Shown: positions 1 through 9,574 of the stretch, piece after piece
Position numbering within the stretch: position 1 is the first letter of the stretch
How the letters are laid out: each line of letters opens with the position of its first letter
Assembly (NCBI RefSeq): GCF_018383905.1
Contig: NZ_JAGYWA010000001.1
Span: 577,518-641,517 of the forward strand
Source: Flavobacterium branchiicola
GTDB lineage: Bacteria > Bacteroidota > Bacteroidia > Flavobacteriales > Flavobacteriaceae
Length of the DNA: 64,000 bases
Reading direction: 5' to 3'
Made by a program: the position numbers and the translations under genes
Notes under the pieces: model-generated
The model's input: the letters and a program-made list of their open reading frames with translations, nothing else
The model's database searches: none
Told to the model about the DNA's origin: nothing

Positions 1-3000
1 ACCACCTCGGCTATTGGTCATCTGAATATTGCCTTTGGTGATAATGTCTGGGAAACCGTCGCCGTTCATGTCTTGAAAATCGCTAACTACTTCTGATGTA
101 CCGTTGGCTGTACTAACGGTGAAAGGGCTTACTCCAGCCTGTTTTGCCGTACTGGTTGCTTTGGTTCTTTTTGTTACAGCAAATGCTCCTGAGGCTTCTG
201 TACAGTAAGTATTGTTAGTATTTGCCGTTCCTCCGTTTAATCCCGCTAATGGGTTGGTCAATACAACATTAGTATCGCCCAGACGTGAACTTGACATTAC
301 TGTATTGTTTACATAAAGCAGGTTATTGGCTCCCGACCAGAACTTTTTAGCAGTTACATCTGGTGTCATTGCCATAAAAATCATTTTTCGAGGGTCTGTC
401 TCTGCTTTGTCTGAATCTGGCAATATTAATTTACTCTGATCTATAGGCTGAGTAGAACGTCCGTTCATACCATTGTAAATAAACTGCCCCCAATGGCGCT
501 GCATAGAACCAAATTTTTCTGCATCGGCCAAAGCTGGTGCAAATACCGCCGCAGTTAGTGGTATTCCGTTTATATTTACTGTGGTTACTGGTGCTGTCAA
601 GGTACCACCCACCAATGCCATACGATCAGAAATGGTATATTCTATCCAGATTTTATCGCCTGCCGTTGTCGTTATCGCCAATGGCGTTGCTGTGGTTAAC
701 TTGCCATTAAGCATTGTATAATTGCCTTTATTAAGCAAAACACCTGTGTTTGTTTTGGCAGACAGTGTTACTTTGTAGTTTTTATTGTCTGTATTTGCAG
801 ATGTTAGCGCTGGAACTAAACTTAGCCCTCCAGTTGTTGTTGCTGTATATAAGTTTCCTTCTATTAAATGACTGGCAAAAATGCCGTAATCCATAAAAGG
901 TATGGTTTCATAATCTGATGTTCCGGTAATATTTGCTTTGTTTGCTCCTGTACAGTTTAAATCTGCAACTCCTGATCCACTAAAAGCTCCTGATGGGTAA
1001 TGAGTCAGTTTAGCATCCCATTTTATTTTATCCCAAGCTACATTGGTATCACTTGTCAGGGTAATTTTTACTTCCTGATAATCGGCACTTATGCCAGATA
1101 GCAGTGCCTTGGCTGTTAATGTGCCATTAAATGTTTCAGTTGCGGTAAAGTTTCTACACCAAAGGGTTTCAAAAGTTCCTGTATTGTTTTTTCCTAAAAT
1201 GCTTACCAGAACAGCATCGCTGGTAGCAGGTTTTACAAATGTTCCTGTTATTTGTATGGCTCCCGCTTCGTTTACATTTTGAATAATAATATTAGACGTG
1301 CTATTTTCTACCACAAAGCCTTCACTTGCTTTGTAGCTATAGCGCTGTTGTCCTTCTGGATTTGTTGGCAGGTTAATTCGGCTGGCATCTGTATAAGTAA
1401 TAATAGGGTTCCAATCTACTTGATCAAAAGCTCCGTTGGCCAATTTATTTTGCCCTGACTGTACTCTAAAGTATACTTTTTCACCTTGAGCTACTGTTTG
1501 CTGCGTTGCTGCCATACTTGCTGACGGTTCAGTTTTAGTCAGCGCCTTTTGTCCTACTATCCAACTATTGCCTTTCTGAATGCTTACAAATACTCCGTCT
1601 GCCAATGCATACTCTGCTTCATCATGCGTTCCTGATGGTGGAATAAGCGTGGCTGTACTTTCTATTTTTATAGTTCCTGCAAATGGAGCTTCCCAAACAC
1701 GCACCACATCTTCTAGTGGTGAATTGGCAATAACTTCTTCTTGTTCGGCAGGGTCTACCGCAGTCACGCTGGTATCTATATTACCGCTTACAAACATTGG
1801 ACTGGCAGTATCAGAACTTGAAGCGGTAAAAGTGGGTATTGCCTGACCGTTCAAATTAACAATATGGTTAAAGTACACTACACCATCACGTACTAAATCG
1901 ACCAGACCATCATTGTTGACATCCTGAAAATAGGTATAATTTGCAGTTTTACTAGTTTGATAACTGTCTCCAATTGTAACAATTGCTTTTCCTACACCCG
2001 CGCGACCACTTATACCATAGCTAGAAGCTGACGATTTGGTAAACGAAATTCTAGAAATTCCGTTTACATCCAAACGGCCTCCAAAAGTACCGTTCCCTAG
2101 GTTTGGACGATAATAGATACGACCTGCTGATTTAAAAACTTTGTCTGGAAGACCGTCTCCGTTGATATCTACAAGAGCCAAAAGTCCGTCTGATTCTGAT
2201 GGTGAGTAAGAAAAACTTGCTCCAGCAGTATTTCCGGTTGTAGGCTGTGCGTCGATAGGACCAACTCCTACATAAAGAGAAAATCCTCCTGAGATAGAGA
2301 CTCCTCCTCCTAGGGCTGAGATTTTGTCATTAAAAAGAACATCTCCTGCTATTTTATCTACCTTAGTAACAATTCCGTTTCCAGTTACATTATCTGTTCC
2401 TGTATCCCACTCTTCGCTACTATTAAAGGGCACATAACCTTCGGCTGCTTTTACATCATCATAATAGTCAAAAACATGCTCGTTGAATTTAGCACCACTG
2501 GCATCATTTTGCATTACTTTTTCTAAAAGTGTTTTCTTAAACGCTCCGTCTCCTTGTTTGTAAACAAAATCGTAACTGCGCAATGTGTTTCCTAAATGTT
2601 TGACGGTTACTTTGGTTAGCAATTTATGTTCAGATGTTAGAAATCCGTAACGACCGCTGCTGGTTTTGACTGTTTTGTTTGCTGCACTGGTAAAGACAAT
2701 TGTACTGTGCGCATTATCGCCTTTATTGCCGTATTCTATTTGAGACAAATACATGGCTTTTGCCGTTACACTACCTCCTATGGTTTCGTTTACTGCTGTA
2801 TACGTATATTTGATATAATCGCCATGCAGTTCGGTTACACTGGTCAAATACCATTGCCCTACGTTGCCATTATCGCCTTTAAGACAATCGGCATATTTAT
2901 ATACGGTACCATTTCTGTCGGTTACTTCCCAAGTATAATCTTTAGGGCTATTGCCTTTTCTAATTATTTTGCTGAAACCGCTTTCTGTTCTGGAATAAAA

Positions 3001-4686
3001 TTGCACGTCGCCAGATTTACGGGCTATTTTTTCACCTCGATGCGCTACTGAAGGGTTTTGATTGTCCATTACCGCCAGCATGGCTCCGCCCATACTATAG
3101 GTTTCTGTTTCTAGTGTGGTACTATAACGCGGTACTCCCCAACGGGTATCTATGCTAATGGTTGGTACATGCATGTCCCAGCCTTCTCCAAGCCAGCCGC
3201 TGCCACCATCACTATTGTAGCTTACATTTATATTGGGCTGCATGCCGTTGCGCGCAGGCGGCACTTCTATTGCATAACTCAAATTGGCCGAACCTTGCGG
3301 GTTTGCTGTGGGCGGTTGTATGTTTTGTACTGCTGCTGTTGGGTCTGCGGCTTTAATATCGCTCATCATTGTAGCTGCAAATCCTTGTGTATCTGGCGAC
3401 TCTGGTGTTTTTATAACACCGTTGATCATATCGGTAAAGTGAGTTGTTTTTGAGATAATAATCTGATGTGCTACATCGAGACTATCGCGCTCTAAGGCTT
3501 CCCAATGTCCTGTGTTTTTATCGTAATAAAAAGTGCGAATATCATCTTCTGTATATCCTGGCGGCAGTAATTCTTTGTTATAACCCAATTTTACCAATGC
3601 GCCATCCGTAAAATGTTCGCCATGAGGTAAAAAACGATATCCAAATCCTGAGGTGAGGTTGGTCATGGTTGGATCTAAAGCTGGTAAATCTATAGCACGC
3701 AAAGGTGTAATACTCAGGTTTTTATTTTCTAATAAGGCAGATTCGTTTACTTCTAAAGTAGCTGCCCCTGCACTTAACGCCATTTTCTGCCCTTTCACAA
3801 ATATTTTTGTTTGTCCAGCAAATACGGCTGTCAATGGCTCTTGATATACCGTTCCTGCTGGTTCTAATAATACTTGCTGTTCTAAAATCTGACCGTTAGA
3901 ATTAATTCTCACCACTGCTTTTAAATCGCTTCCTGATGGTAAAATAGTTTCGAAAAAGCCATTGTAATGTGGTACATTTTTTCCGTTTACTGTAACTTGA
4001 TTTTCGGCTGTTAATCCTTGAATAAAACCACTTACATAACCTTCTCCTTTATAACTTAATCCTTTTAAATTGTCTAATCTAAGCGCCGTTGCTTCACCTT
4101 TCTCAATTACTAAAGCCAGCTTACGAACTTGATAACCGTATTCTGCATTTTCGGGTAATGAAAACTGAAGTGTGTTCTCACCTATGCTTAAACTGCTAGC
4201 ATTTAGATATTGTTCCTGTTTACTCCATTGGTCGCTTTGCTGTACCCAAGTACCTCCATTCGCAAATTCGTCATTGACGCTTATTGCAACTCCTTGCAAT
4301 TCGTATACTAATTTTACACGATCTTGGGCTGTAAGCTTTTCTTGAATATTAAAATGGAATAAATTATCTGCTGGATTATCTAGTGCTTTTCCGGCGTAAC
4401 GCCCGATAACTCCTCCACTTTCTACTGCGGGAACTACTATTTGGTTGGATTTATTTGCAAAAATGGCAACGGTTTTTTCTTTATGATTTGGTTTGGAATC
4501 GTTTATCACTCTTGCATTATTCAATTGCTTTTCGTGATTTAAACCAGATCCTGAAACCGAATTATAAACGGCTTTTCTTTCGTACCTAAAAGTATAGGCA
4601 AATGCACTTTGTCCAAATAATAATACTGCCAATATACTGGCAGTACTTTTTTGTATTGTTGATTTCAAATTTTTATTTTTTTCCAT
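1..4686 (-). CDS. SpvB/TcB-type toxin-complex or RHS-family protein, partial (C-terminus beyond left edge)
   Basis: An uninterrupted minus-strand frame of 1562 codons starts at the ATG at 4684-4686 and is still open at base 1. The N-terminus (MEKNKNLKST..., then SILAVLLFGQSAFA) is a signal peptide. Residues about 473-495 carry the SpvB/TcaC hallmark IEVPPARNGMQPNINVSYN, followed by SGWLGEGWDM and a DTRWGVPRY stretch. Calcium-loop FG-GAP/VCBS-like motifs occur at residues 840 (DINGDGLPD), 922 (DVNNDGLVD) and 1539 (DMNGDGFPD). In this family the N-terminal shell is normally followed by RHS repeats and a variable toxin end, which would lie outside the window. It sits 63 bases downstream of a T9SS-sorted protein and is probably co-transcribed with it. 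The SpvB-like call is strong; a toxic role is inference. Confidence 0.85.
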   Translation of the reverse strand, partial: MEKNKNLKSTIQKSTASILAVLLFGQSAFAYTFRYERKAVYNSVSGSGLNHEKQLNNARVINDSKPNHKEKTVAIFANKSNQIVVPAVESGGVIGRYAGKALDNPADNLFHFNIQEKLTAQDRVKLVYELQGVAISVNDEFANGGTWVQQSDQWSKQEQYLNASSLSIGENTLQFSLPENAEYGYQVRKLALVIEKGEATALRLDNLKGLSYKGEGYVSGFIQGLTAENQVTVNGKNVPHYNGFFETILPSGSDLKAVVRINSNGQILEQQVLLEPAGTVYQEPLTAVFAGQTKIFVKGQKMALSAGAATLEVNESALLENKNLSITPLRAIDLPALDPTMTNLTSGFGYRFLPHGEHFTDGALVKLGYNKELLPPGYTEDDIRTFYYDKNTGHWEALERDSLDVAHQIIISKTTHFTDMINGVIKTPESPDTQGFAATMMSDIKAADPTAAVQNIQPPTANPQGSANLSYAIEVPPARNGMQPNINVSYNSDGGSGWLGEGWDMHVPTISIDTRWGVPRYSTTLETETYSMGGAMLAVMDNQNPSVAHRGEKIARKSGDVQFYSRTESGFSKIIRKGNSPKDYTWEVTDRNGTVYKYADCLKGDNGNVGQWYLTSVTELHGDYIKYTYTAVNETIGGSVTAKAMYLSQIEYGNKGDNAHSTIVFTSAANKTVKTSSGRYGFLTSEHKLLTKVTVKHLGNTLRSYDFVYKQGDGAFKKTLLEKVMQNDASGAKFNEHVFDYYDDVKAAEGYVPFNSSEEWDTGTDNVTGNGIVTKVDKIAGDVLFNDKISALGGGVSISGGFSLYVGVGPIDAQPTTGNTAGASFSYSPSESDGLLALVDINGDGLPDKVFKSAGRIYYRPNLGNGTFGGRLDVNGISRISFTKSSASSYGISGRAGVGKAIVTIGDSYQTSKTANYTYFQDVNNDGLVDLVRDGVVYFNHIVNLNGQAIPTFTASSSDTASPMFVSGNIDTSVTAVDPAEQEEVIANSPLEDVVRVWEAPFAGTIKIESTATLIPPSGTHDEAEYALADGVFVSIQKGNSWIVGQKALTKTEPSASMAATQQTVAQGEKVYFRVQSGQNKLANGAFDQVDWNPIITYTDASRINLPTNPEGQQRYSYKASEGFVVENSTSNIIIQNVNEAGAIQITGTFVKPATSDAVLVSILGKNNTGTFETLWCRNFTATETFNGTLTAKALLSGISADYQEVKITLTSDTNVAWDKIKWDAKLTHYPSGAFSGSGVADLNCTGANKANITGTSDYETIPFMDYGIFASHLIEGNLYTATTTGGLSLVPALTSANTDNKNYKVTLSAKTNTGVLLNKGNYTMLNGKLTTATPLAITTTAGDKIWIEYTISDRMALVGGTLTAPVTTVNINGIPLTAAVFAPALADAEKFGSMQRHWGQFIYNGMNGRSTQPIDQSKLILPDSDKAETDPRKMIFMAMTPDVTAKKFWSGANNLLYVNNTVMSSSRLGDTNVVLTNPLAGLNGGTANTNNTYCTEASGAFAVTKRTKATSTAKQAGVSPFTVSTANGTSEVVSDFQDMNGDGFPDIITKGNIQMTNSRGG

Positions 4687-4749
4687 GGTTTCCTAAAATT
4701 GGTATGGATTGCTGTATTGCTTTCAAATTTTTCTTTAAGGATAATTGCC

Positions 4750-7749
4750 TTAATTGATGATGATTGATTTCGAAAATTCTCCTTCGGTAGTGAGTACTTT
4801 TATGATATAGATTCCTGCCGTTGGGATACTTGTAGTAAACGAGAATTCTTTTTTCAATTCTGGATTTCGCAATTGCGTTATCAAGGTTCCTGCGCTATTA
4901 AAAATTAATACCATTGCTTCTGAGGGATCATTTAATTTTACATTAATAGTAAAACTTGCTCCTACTTTTGAAGGGACAGGAAATACAGTAAGATTGTCTG
5001 TAACAGGTGGTATTACAGGCGGTAGAATTTCTTTACATTCTGGCGCAGTAAGGGTTACTTTTTGCACTACTTTGCTTGTTGTGGCATCGCCTTCTGTTAA
5101 GGTATAATTGGTATATGAGCCCCAATACAATTTGGTTGGACTGGTTACAAAACCAGTATGCGTAAAATTGTAAATTGAATTGTCAATGGACTCTATAGAC
5201 AGGTAGGCATAATAAGAAAGATTTACATCTGCCGGGGCAATGTTTTGACTTCCTACTACAACATCATTAACTGTACAACGAATAATACCATTCTGCATCT
5301 CTAGCTTTATACGACTTGGCTTGCTTAAAGTAGCTAGAACTTGGGCACCGATTACTCCTCTATTCCAGAAATACAGCTGGTTTTCTTTAACTACTACTCC
5401 ATAAACTTGTGCTGTTGTTGGAGTGACTTTCTGAATGGTAAACCCAATATATTTGTCTCCTGTAAAATCGATTAAAGTCCACTCAATGCTTCCGTTATTT
5501 CCAGCTTGTAAAGCAGGACTTGCTGTAACAGGACTAAGGCTAGAATTATTAGTAGTTTTTAGAAAATTGGTTCCGACCATTTCTAGTGTCAGGTCGTAGT
5601 TACCAGCTGGTAAATTTTCAAGGTTCTTTTTGGGTTCATAAAATGTCCCTGTCTGTTCGACCTGAGTTGTTCCTGTTTTAGAAACGGTATATTTATATCC
5701 GGGAAGCCCTTCTTTTATTTCTATTTTAATTTTTCCATTCTGCTGTAAAACATCATTTAAACAAGTTGGATCATCGCCTTCTACTAATGCAATGAGGCGG
5801 GTCGAGGCATCCTTGTAGCCAAAAGTAAAAACGTCTTTACCATTGCCATCTGCATCCCAAAATACATTGTTGAATATTATTTTTGATCGATTGGAATCAA
5901 TTTCGCTTACCGGATAATATTCTACGTCATCTATCAAAAAATTACCTGTTCCTGATCGATCAATAATCAGATAACTTCTGTCTTTATTAGTCGAAAATTC
6001 TGCAGCTCTAGAGCCGTAATAAGAAAGTTCTACTTTTGAGCCGGTAGCAGCAAAACCTCCATGAATTACTTTAAGCGAGTAATCAACTGCTTTTTTCTCT
6101 AGTGATACGATACCAAAAAATTGTTTATCGACATCGGCGGGCAAAATGGAGAGCTTTCTTCCGTAAATTCTTTCACTAGAAGAATTAAAAATATTTACAT
6201 AAACTTCATTTTCTCTTTTTTCGATAGTAACTTTATAAGAGGTATAGACTGAGGCTACATAAACAGGTTGTTTTGTGTTTTCTATTAAATACATTGCTCC
6301 ACTTGGATCCACTCTTACTCCGTAATCTAATGGCCCCGCCACTCCTGTATTTGCGCCAAATTTTACAAACACAGTGCTTCCTGAAGCCGAAAGTTTAAAC
6401 TCTAAGTATCCGTTTTTTCCCTGCAAAGGCGTTTTGGTTACACTTGTACCTGTTGTTGAGGCTATTTTATTTGTAAAAGTGGTCTGTCCTAGTTCTGATA
6501 TTGTTTCAAGCCCTGAATTATTAAATCGTAATATCTTTTCTTCATCTGTAGGCGGCAACGTATTGGTAACAAGTTTCCAAGTTCTTCCCATTCGTTTAAT
6601 TCCTGCAACTCCTCCGCTATTTGTTGTACTTAGAACACCATTATCATCTCCCCACAAATAAGCATTCTGATTGTTGAGAATATTAGCTGTAAATTGCCCC
6701 ATGGCTAACAACTTATACGATGAAGATCTGTCACGGTAGTTCGTTTCTTCAAATGAATCGTATGTATCTGAAAAATAAGGATCCTCTTCATAACTTGTGG
6801 TAGAAAAGGTTTGATTTAAACCGCTGTGATCATCTCTTAATATACCCGTAATACGATTATTAAATTTTGAATTGGCACTCCAGTCCCAGAGCAACTCATC
6901 GTCGCTAGAGATATAAGAGTTATTAAGACTTATACCGTATTTTATAGCCAAATAGGTCTCTGCTTTTCGGCGCTCGAGCGGTGTTAAGATGCGGCTATAC
7001 ACTAATAATTCAGGTATATAGCCGCGAAAATTATTATCAAAATTAGTAAGAGAATAAGTAGAAAGTCCGTTTGCTCTGTTGAAATAAGCAGATCCGAAAG
7101 TCAAATTTGAAGTTTGATCATCTCCCCAAACCGAAATATTGGGCTGCTGGTACTGATAGTATGAAACTATTTTTAAAGCACGTTCTCTATATTTTGCAGT
7201 AGTTCCTTCACTGTTATCGGCTTTGCGATATAAATCTTCTCCTTCTGTACTTCCGTAATCAAGAATATCACCACCACGTTCTGCACTATTTACAATTTTG
7301 TCATTGGTAATCACAGTTCCTTCGTCTGGACGTCCCGTAATTCCAAATAAAAGATTTTGTGAATCATATAGTGTGTTCATATGTCCAAAAAGTCCAATTA
7401 CGGTACCTTGTGATAAGGTGGTTTGTTTTAAAAAAAACTGAATGCTTTTACCATCTAAATATAGCCCTGGGTTAAAATTAAAACTGCGGACAATACCAGA
7501 AGAATACTCATTTGTAGTATTCCATAGGTTTAACTTGGCCTCATTAAAACTATAATCTTTCCAGTTAAATACTGTATTACTTACCCTGTTGGTTTTAAAC
7601 CAAGCTTGTGCTCCATCGACACCACCAGGTGCCATGTAATACCATTCCTGTGTTCCTTTGACGCCTCCAAGTATCTCTTGCTGAGAAAATGCAGTCAAAT
7701 TGATACCTAAAACCAATATCAAAACGAAAATGCTGCTTATTTTTTTCAT
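4750..7749 (-). CDS. Secreted surface protein with type IX secretion C-terminal sorting domain
   Basis: This is a 999-residue exported protein. It has a signal peptide (MKKISSIFVLILVLGINLTAFSQ) and a C-terminal type A T9SS sorting domain beginning near residue 918 (LTVFPVPSKVG, ending GIYIIKVLTTEGEFSKSIIIN). Around residue 247 it has the motif LLVYSRILTPLERRKAETYL followed by AIKYGISL. That motif is shared by many flavobacterial surface proteins that combine a LamG-like fold with this linker. No catalytic motif was recognised. It is the first gene of a probable two-gene unit with the SpvB-like gene downstream. A role at the cell surface together with that protein is inference from position only. 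Confidence 0.8.
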   Translation of the reverse strand: MKKISSIFVLILVLGINLTAFSQQEILGGVKGTQEWYYMAPGGVDGAQAWFKTNRVSNTVFNWKDYSFNEAKLNLWNTTNEYSSGIVRSFNFNPGLYLDGKSIQFFLKQTTLSQGTVIGLFGHMNTLYDSQNLLFGITGRPDEGTVITNDKIVNSAERGGDILDYGSTEGEDLYRKADNSEGTTAKYRERALKIVSYYQYQQPNISVWGDDQTSNLTFGSAYFNRANGLSTYSLTNFDNNFRGYIPELLVYSRILTPLERRKAETYLAIKYGISLNNSYISSDDELLWDWSANSKFNNRITGILRDDHSGLNQTFSTTSYEEDPYFSDTYDSFEETNYRDRSSSYKLLAMGQFTANILNNQNAYLWGDDNGVLSTTNSGGVAGIKRMGRTWKLVTNTLPPTDEEKILRFNNSGLETISELGQTTFTNKIASTTGTSVTKTPLQGKNGYLEFKLSASGSTVFVKFGANTGVAGPLDYGVRVDPSGAMYLIENTKQPVYVASVYTSYKVTIEKRENEVYVNIFNSSSERIYGRKLSILPADVDKQFFGIVSLEKKAVDYSLKVIHGGFAATGSKVELSYYGSRAAEFSTNKDRSYLIIDRSGTGNFLIDDVEYYPVSEIDSNRSKIIFNNVFWDADGNGKDVFTFGYKDASTRLIALVEGDDPTCLNDVLQQNGKIKIEIKEGLPGYKYTVSKTGTTQVEQTGTFYEPKKNLENLPAGNYDLTLEMVGTNFLKTTNNSSLSPVTASPALQAGNNGSIEWTLIDFTGDKYIGFTIQKVTPTTAQVYGVVVKENQLYFWNRGVIGAQVLATLSKPSRIKLEMQNGIIRCTVNDVVVGSQNIAPADVNLSYYAYLSIESIDNSIYNFTHTGFVTSPTKLYWGSYTNYTLTEGDATTSKVVQKVTLTAPECKEILPPVIPPVTDNLTVFPVPSKVGASFTINVKLNDPSEAMVLIFNSAGTLITQLRNPELKKEFSFTTSIPTAGIYIIKVLTTEGEFSKSIIIN

Positions 7750-7886
7750 ATAATTGAACTGAATCTGTTATACATGGCATTGTAGCCAAGATAAATTTTA
7801 ACAAAATTTTCCTACAATTTTAAGTTTTTATTTTGAAATAAAAAACAAATATGTAAACTTTATCTTACTTAATTTTTAAAAAGCAT

Positions 7887-7930
7887 AAAAAAAGCTTCTA
7901 AAATATTTCTATCTTAGAAGCTTTTTTATA
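7887..7930. terminator. Bidirectional hairpin, terminator-like
   Basis: The arms AAAAAGCTTCTAA and TTAGAAGCTTTTT flank a 13-base loop and have A- and T-tracts on both sides. The hairpin could terminate in either direction. No gene needs it directly, because the barrel gene upstream already has its own hairpin at 8034-8057. It may block read-through into the T9SS-protein promoter region. Confidence 0.6.
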
Positions 7931-8027
7931 TTGATTGTATTTAAATTTTAATTAACTGATCGTCATCGCCTTTATAAATATATAATAAGTTTATTTTTAA
8001 ATATCGAGATAAATAATTCAATTAAAA

Positions 8028-8057
8028 CAAAAAAAGCACTTCGAGTTTGAAGTGCTT
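8028..8057 (-). terminator. Intrinsic terminator of the barrel gene at 8081
   Basis: On the minus strand a 9-bp stem (AAGCACTTC paired with GAAGTGCTT) is followed by a run of seven T residues. It lies 24 bases past the stop codon of the barrel gene. Confidence 0.85.
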
Positions 8058-8080
8058 ATATATTTATTGAAAATCTAAAA

Positions 8081-8671
8081 TTAGAAATTTTTAGAAACAC
8101 CAATAGAAAATGACTGTCCGAAATTAAATTGAAATGTCTTCGCTTCACCCGACATGCCGGCAGCATAATCAACATTTAAAGCTGAATAATTCAGCCCTCC
8201 GATATTAAAGTTTAATCCAAAACCTTTTTTAATATCGATATAAATCGCCGGCGTTAAACTTGCATAAAATCCGTCGCTATCATTGTAAGTTTGCCCAGTC
8301 GTATTTTTAAAGGTTTCTTTTCTATTTTTATAACCGAGACCTAAATCTGCATATGCTGAAAAAATACCTCCCAATGGTTTAGAGTAACGCAAAAATCCTC
8401 CAAGATTATAAACATGGTCTTTATAAAGACTTCCGTCACTTAAATCATTTTTGGCATTTGAAATATTACCTTCAATACCAGCTGTCCAATTTTCATGAAA
8501 CTGATAACCAACCTTCGGCTGAAAACCAAAATAATTTTGCGTGCTTTCATAATTCGAATTTGAATCTTTTTGCGAATTATACATGACACTACCCATAACT
8601 AAAACTGAGCCTTTTTGAGCATTTGCAAAACTGAACATCGCCAGTGCAACAATAACTAGAATTTTTTTCAT
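8081..8671 (-). CDS. Small outer-membrane beta-barrel protein (OmpA-like/OMP_b-brl)
   Basis: This 196-residue protein has a signal peptide cleaved near SFANAQ. It is followed by alternating amphipathic strands typical of an 8-stranded barrel (for example PKVGYQFHENWTAGIEGNIS and GFGLNFNIGGLNYS) and ends in an aromatic residue (GVSKNF), as barrel proteins recognised by BamA do. It is a clear paralogue of the next gene (8851-9429), sharing KVGYQFHENWT, KKGFGLNFNIGGL and SIGVSKNF. It has its own sigma-54-like promoter at 8706-8720 and its own terminator, so the two paralogues appear to be separate transcription units. The specific function is unknown. Confidence 0.85.
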   Translation of the reverse strand: MKKILVIVALAMFSFANAQKGSVLVMGSVMYNSQKDSNSNYESTQNYFGFQPKVGYQFHENWTAGIEGNISNAKNDLSDGSLYKDHVYNLGGFLRYSKPLGGIFSAYADLGLGYKNRKETFKNTTGQTYNDSDGFYASLTPAIYIDIKKGFGLNFNIGGLNYSALNVDYAAGMSGEAKTFQFNFGQSFSIGVSKNF

Positions 8672-8705
8672 ATGTGATATTTGTTAAATTTGATTAATTA
8701 ATTTA

Positions 8706-8720
8706 ACAAGAAAGATGCCA
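8706..8720 (-). promoter_or_regulatory. Sigma-54-like promoter
   Basis: The minus strand reads TGGCATCTTTCTTGT. It matches the TGGCA-N6-TTGc spacing of -24/-12 promoters, with T instead of C after TTG. The predicted start near 8694 gives an untranslated leader of about 23 bases. The paralogue upstream has the same arrangement. Confidence 0.5.
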
Positions 8721-8793
8721 TGAAATAAGCTTTGGCATTTTATTAACATAAAAGACAAGTTTATACAACAATATAAGTTATTTTTAACAATCC

Positions 8794-8826
8794 CAAAAAA
8801 AAAGCACCCCAATTTGGAGTGCTTTC
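8794..8826 (-). terminator. Intrinsic terminator of the barrel gene at 8851
   Basis: On the minus strand AAAGCACTCC pairs with a complementary arm ending GTGCTTT and is followed by a long T-tract (complement of 8795-8803). It lies just past the stop codon of the barrel gene. Confidence 0.8.
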
Positions 8827-8850
8827 TGAAATTGAATATTTAACTTAAGA

Positions 8851-9429
8851 TTAGAAGTTTTTAGAAACTCCAATGTTAAATGCTTTACCAAAATTAAAAT
8901 CGAAATTTTTGTATTCTGGTCCGTTGTTATCGTAGCTGATAGTGTTGTAACCTAAACCACCAATGTTGAAGTTTAAACCAAAACCTTTTTTCATGTCAAT
9001 GAAAAGAGCTGGAGTTACACCAATATACATACCATCACCTTTTGCAGTTGTAGTAAGCGGACCTGCATAAGTTTTGTCTTTTTCACTTTGGAAACCAGTT
9101 CCTAACTCAGCAAAGAAAGCAAAAGTTTGATTCAATGGCATTGTGTAACGTAAAAAAGCTCCTAATTTAGTAGTGTTAAATCTATTTTCGTTTGTTCCTT
9201 GTTTTGTTTTTTCAGAACCAAAAGAAGCTTCACCTCCTACAGTCCAGTTTTCGTGAAATTGGTAACCTACTTTTGGAGAAAAGCTAAAATCATTGTTTTT
9301 AACTTCATTGTTTCCAATTGTTCTAGTGTTTGAAGTATAACCAATACTTCCACCTACTAAGATTGTTCCTTTTTGAGCGTTTGCAAAACTGCAGATAGCT
9401 AAAGCAGCCATCACTAAAATTTTTTTCAT
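8851..9429 (-). CDS. Small outer-membrane beta-barrel protein, paralogue of 8081-8671
   Basis: The frame is open from 9453, but I place the start at the ATG at 9429 (MKKILVMAALAICSFANAQ, a normal signal peptide). The sigma-54-like promoter at 9461-9475 predicts transcription from about 9449, so the upstream ATG at 9453 would not be transcribed. The mature protein of about 173 residues has barrel-type strands, the shared KVGYQFHENWT and KKGFGLNFNIGGL segments, and an aromatic C-terminus (NIGVSKNF). It should lie in the outer membrane. The ligand or role is unknown. Confidence 0.85.
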   Translation of the reverse strand: MKKILVMAALAICSFANAQKGTILVGGSIGYTSNTRTIGNNEVKNNDFSFSPKVGYQFHENWTVGGEASFGSEKTKQGTNENRFNTTKLGAFLRYTMPLNQTFAFFAELGTGFQSEKDKTYAGPLTTTAKGDGMYIGVTPALFIDMKKGFGLNFNIGGLGYNTISYDNNGPEYKNFDFNFGKAFNIGVSKNF

Positions 9430-9460
9430 TTGGGATTTTTTTAAATTTAACATTCCTTTG

Positions 9461-9475
9461 ACAACAACAATGCCA
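9461..9475 (-). promoter_or_regulatory. Sigma-54-like promoter
   Basis: The minus strand reads TGGCATTGTTGTTGT, with GG and TTG at the spacing expected for -24/-12 elements. The same TGGCAT...TTGT pattern precedes the paralogous gene. This site decides the start codon of the gene below it. Confidence 0.5.
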
Positions 9476-9550
9476 CGAATTACGGGGGTGTTATTTTTTT
9501 TTTAGTACTACTTTAAAAGATAAAATGTAGTAATCAAAACTATTTCTGTT

Positions 9551-9558
9551 TATTTTTG
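9551..9558 (+). promoter_or_regulatory. -7 element upstream of gldA
   Basis: TATTTTTG fits the Bacteroidota TAnnTTTG consensus and lies 16 bases before the gldA ATG. I could not find a convincing -33 TTG, so confidence is limited. Confidence 0.4.
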
Positions 9559-9574
9559 TGGCAAATAAAAAGTC

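Larger units (their letters stand above)
7750..8080. other. Gene-free stretch with two hairpins
   Basis: This 331-base gap lies upstream of the T9SS protein gene. It holds two A/T-flanked hairpins, at 7889-7927 and 8034-8057, and otherwise AT-rich sequence. I see no additional open frame of credible length and no clear TAnnTTTG promoter. Confidence 0.6.

Noticed and set aside
1091..3844. Seven short plus-strand frames at the left end.
   Set aside because: They lie antisense to the uninterrupted SpvB-like minus-strand frame, which has clear domain motifs throughout.
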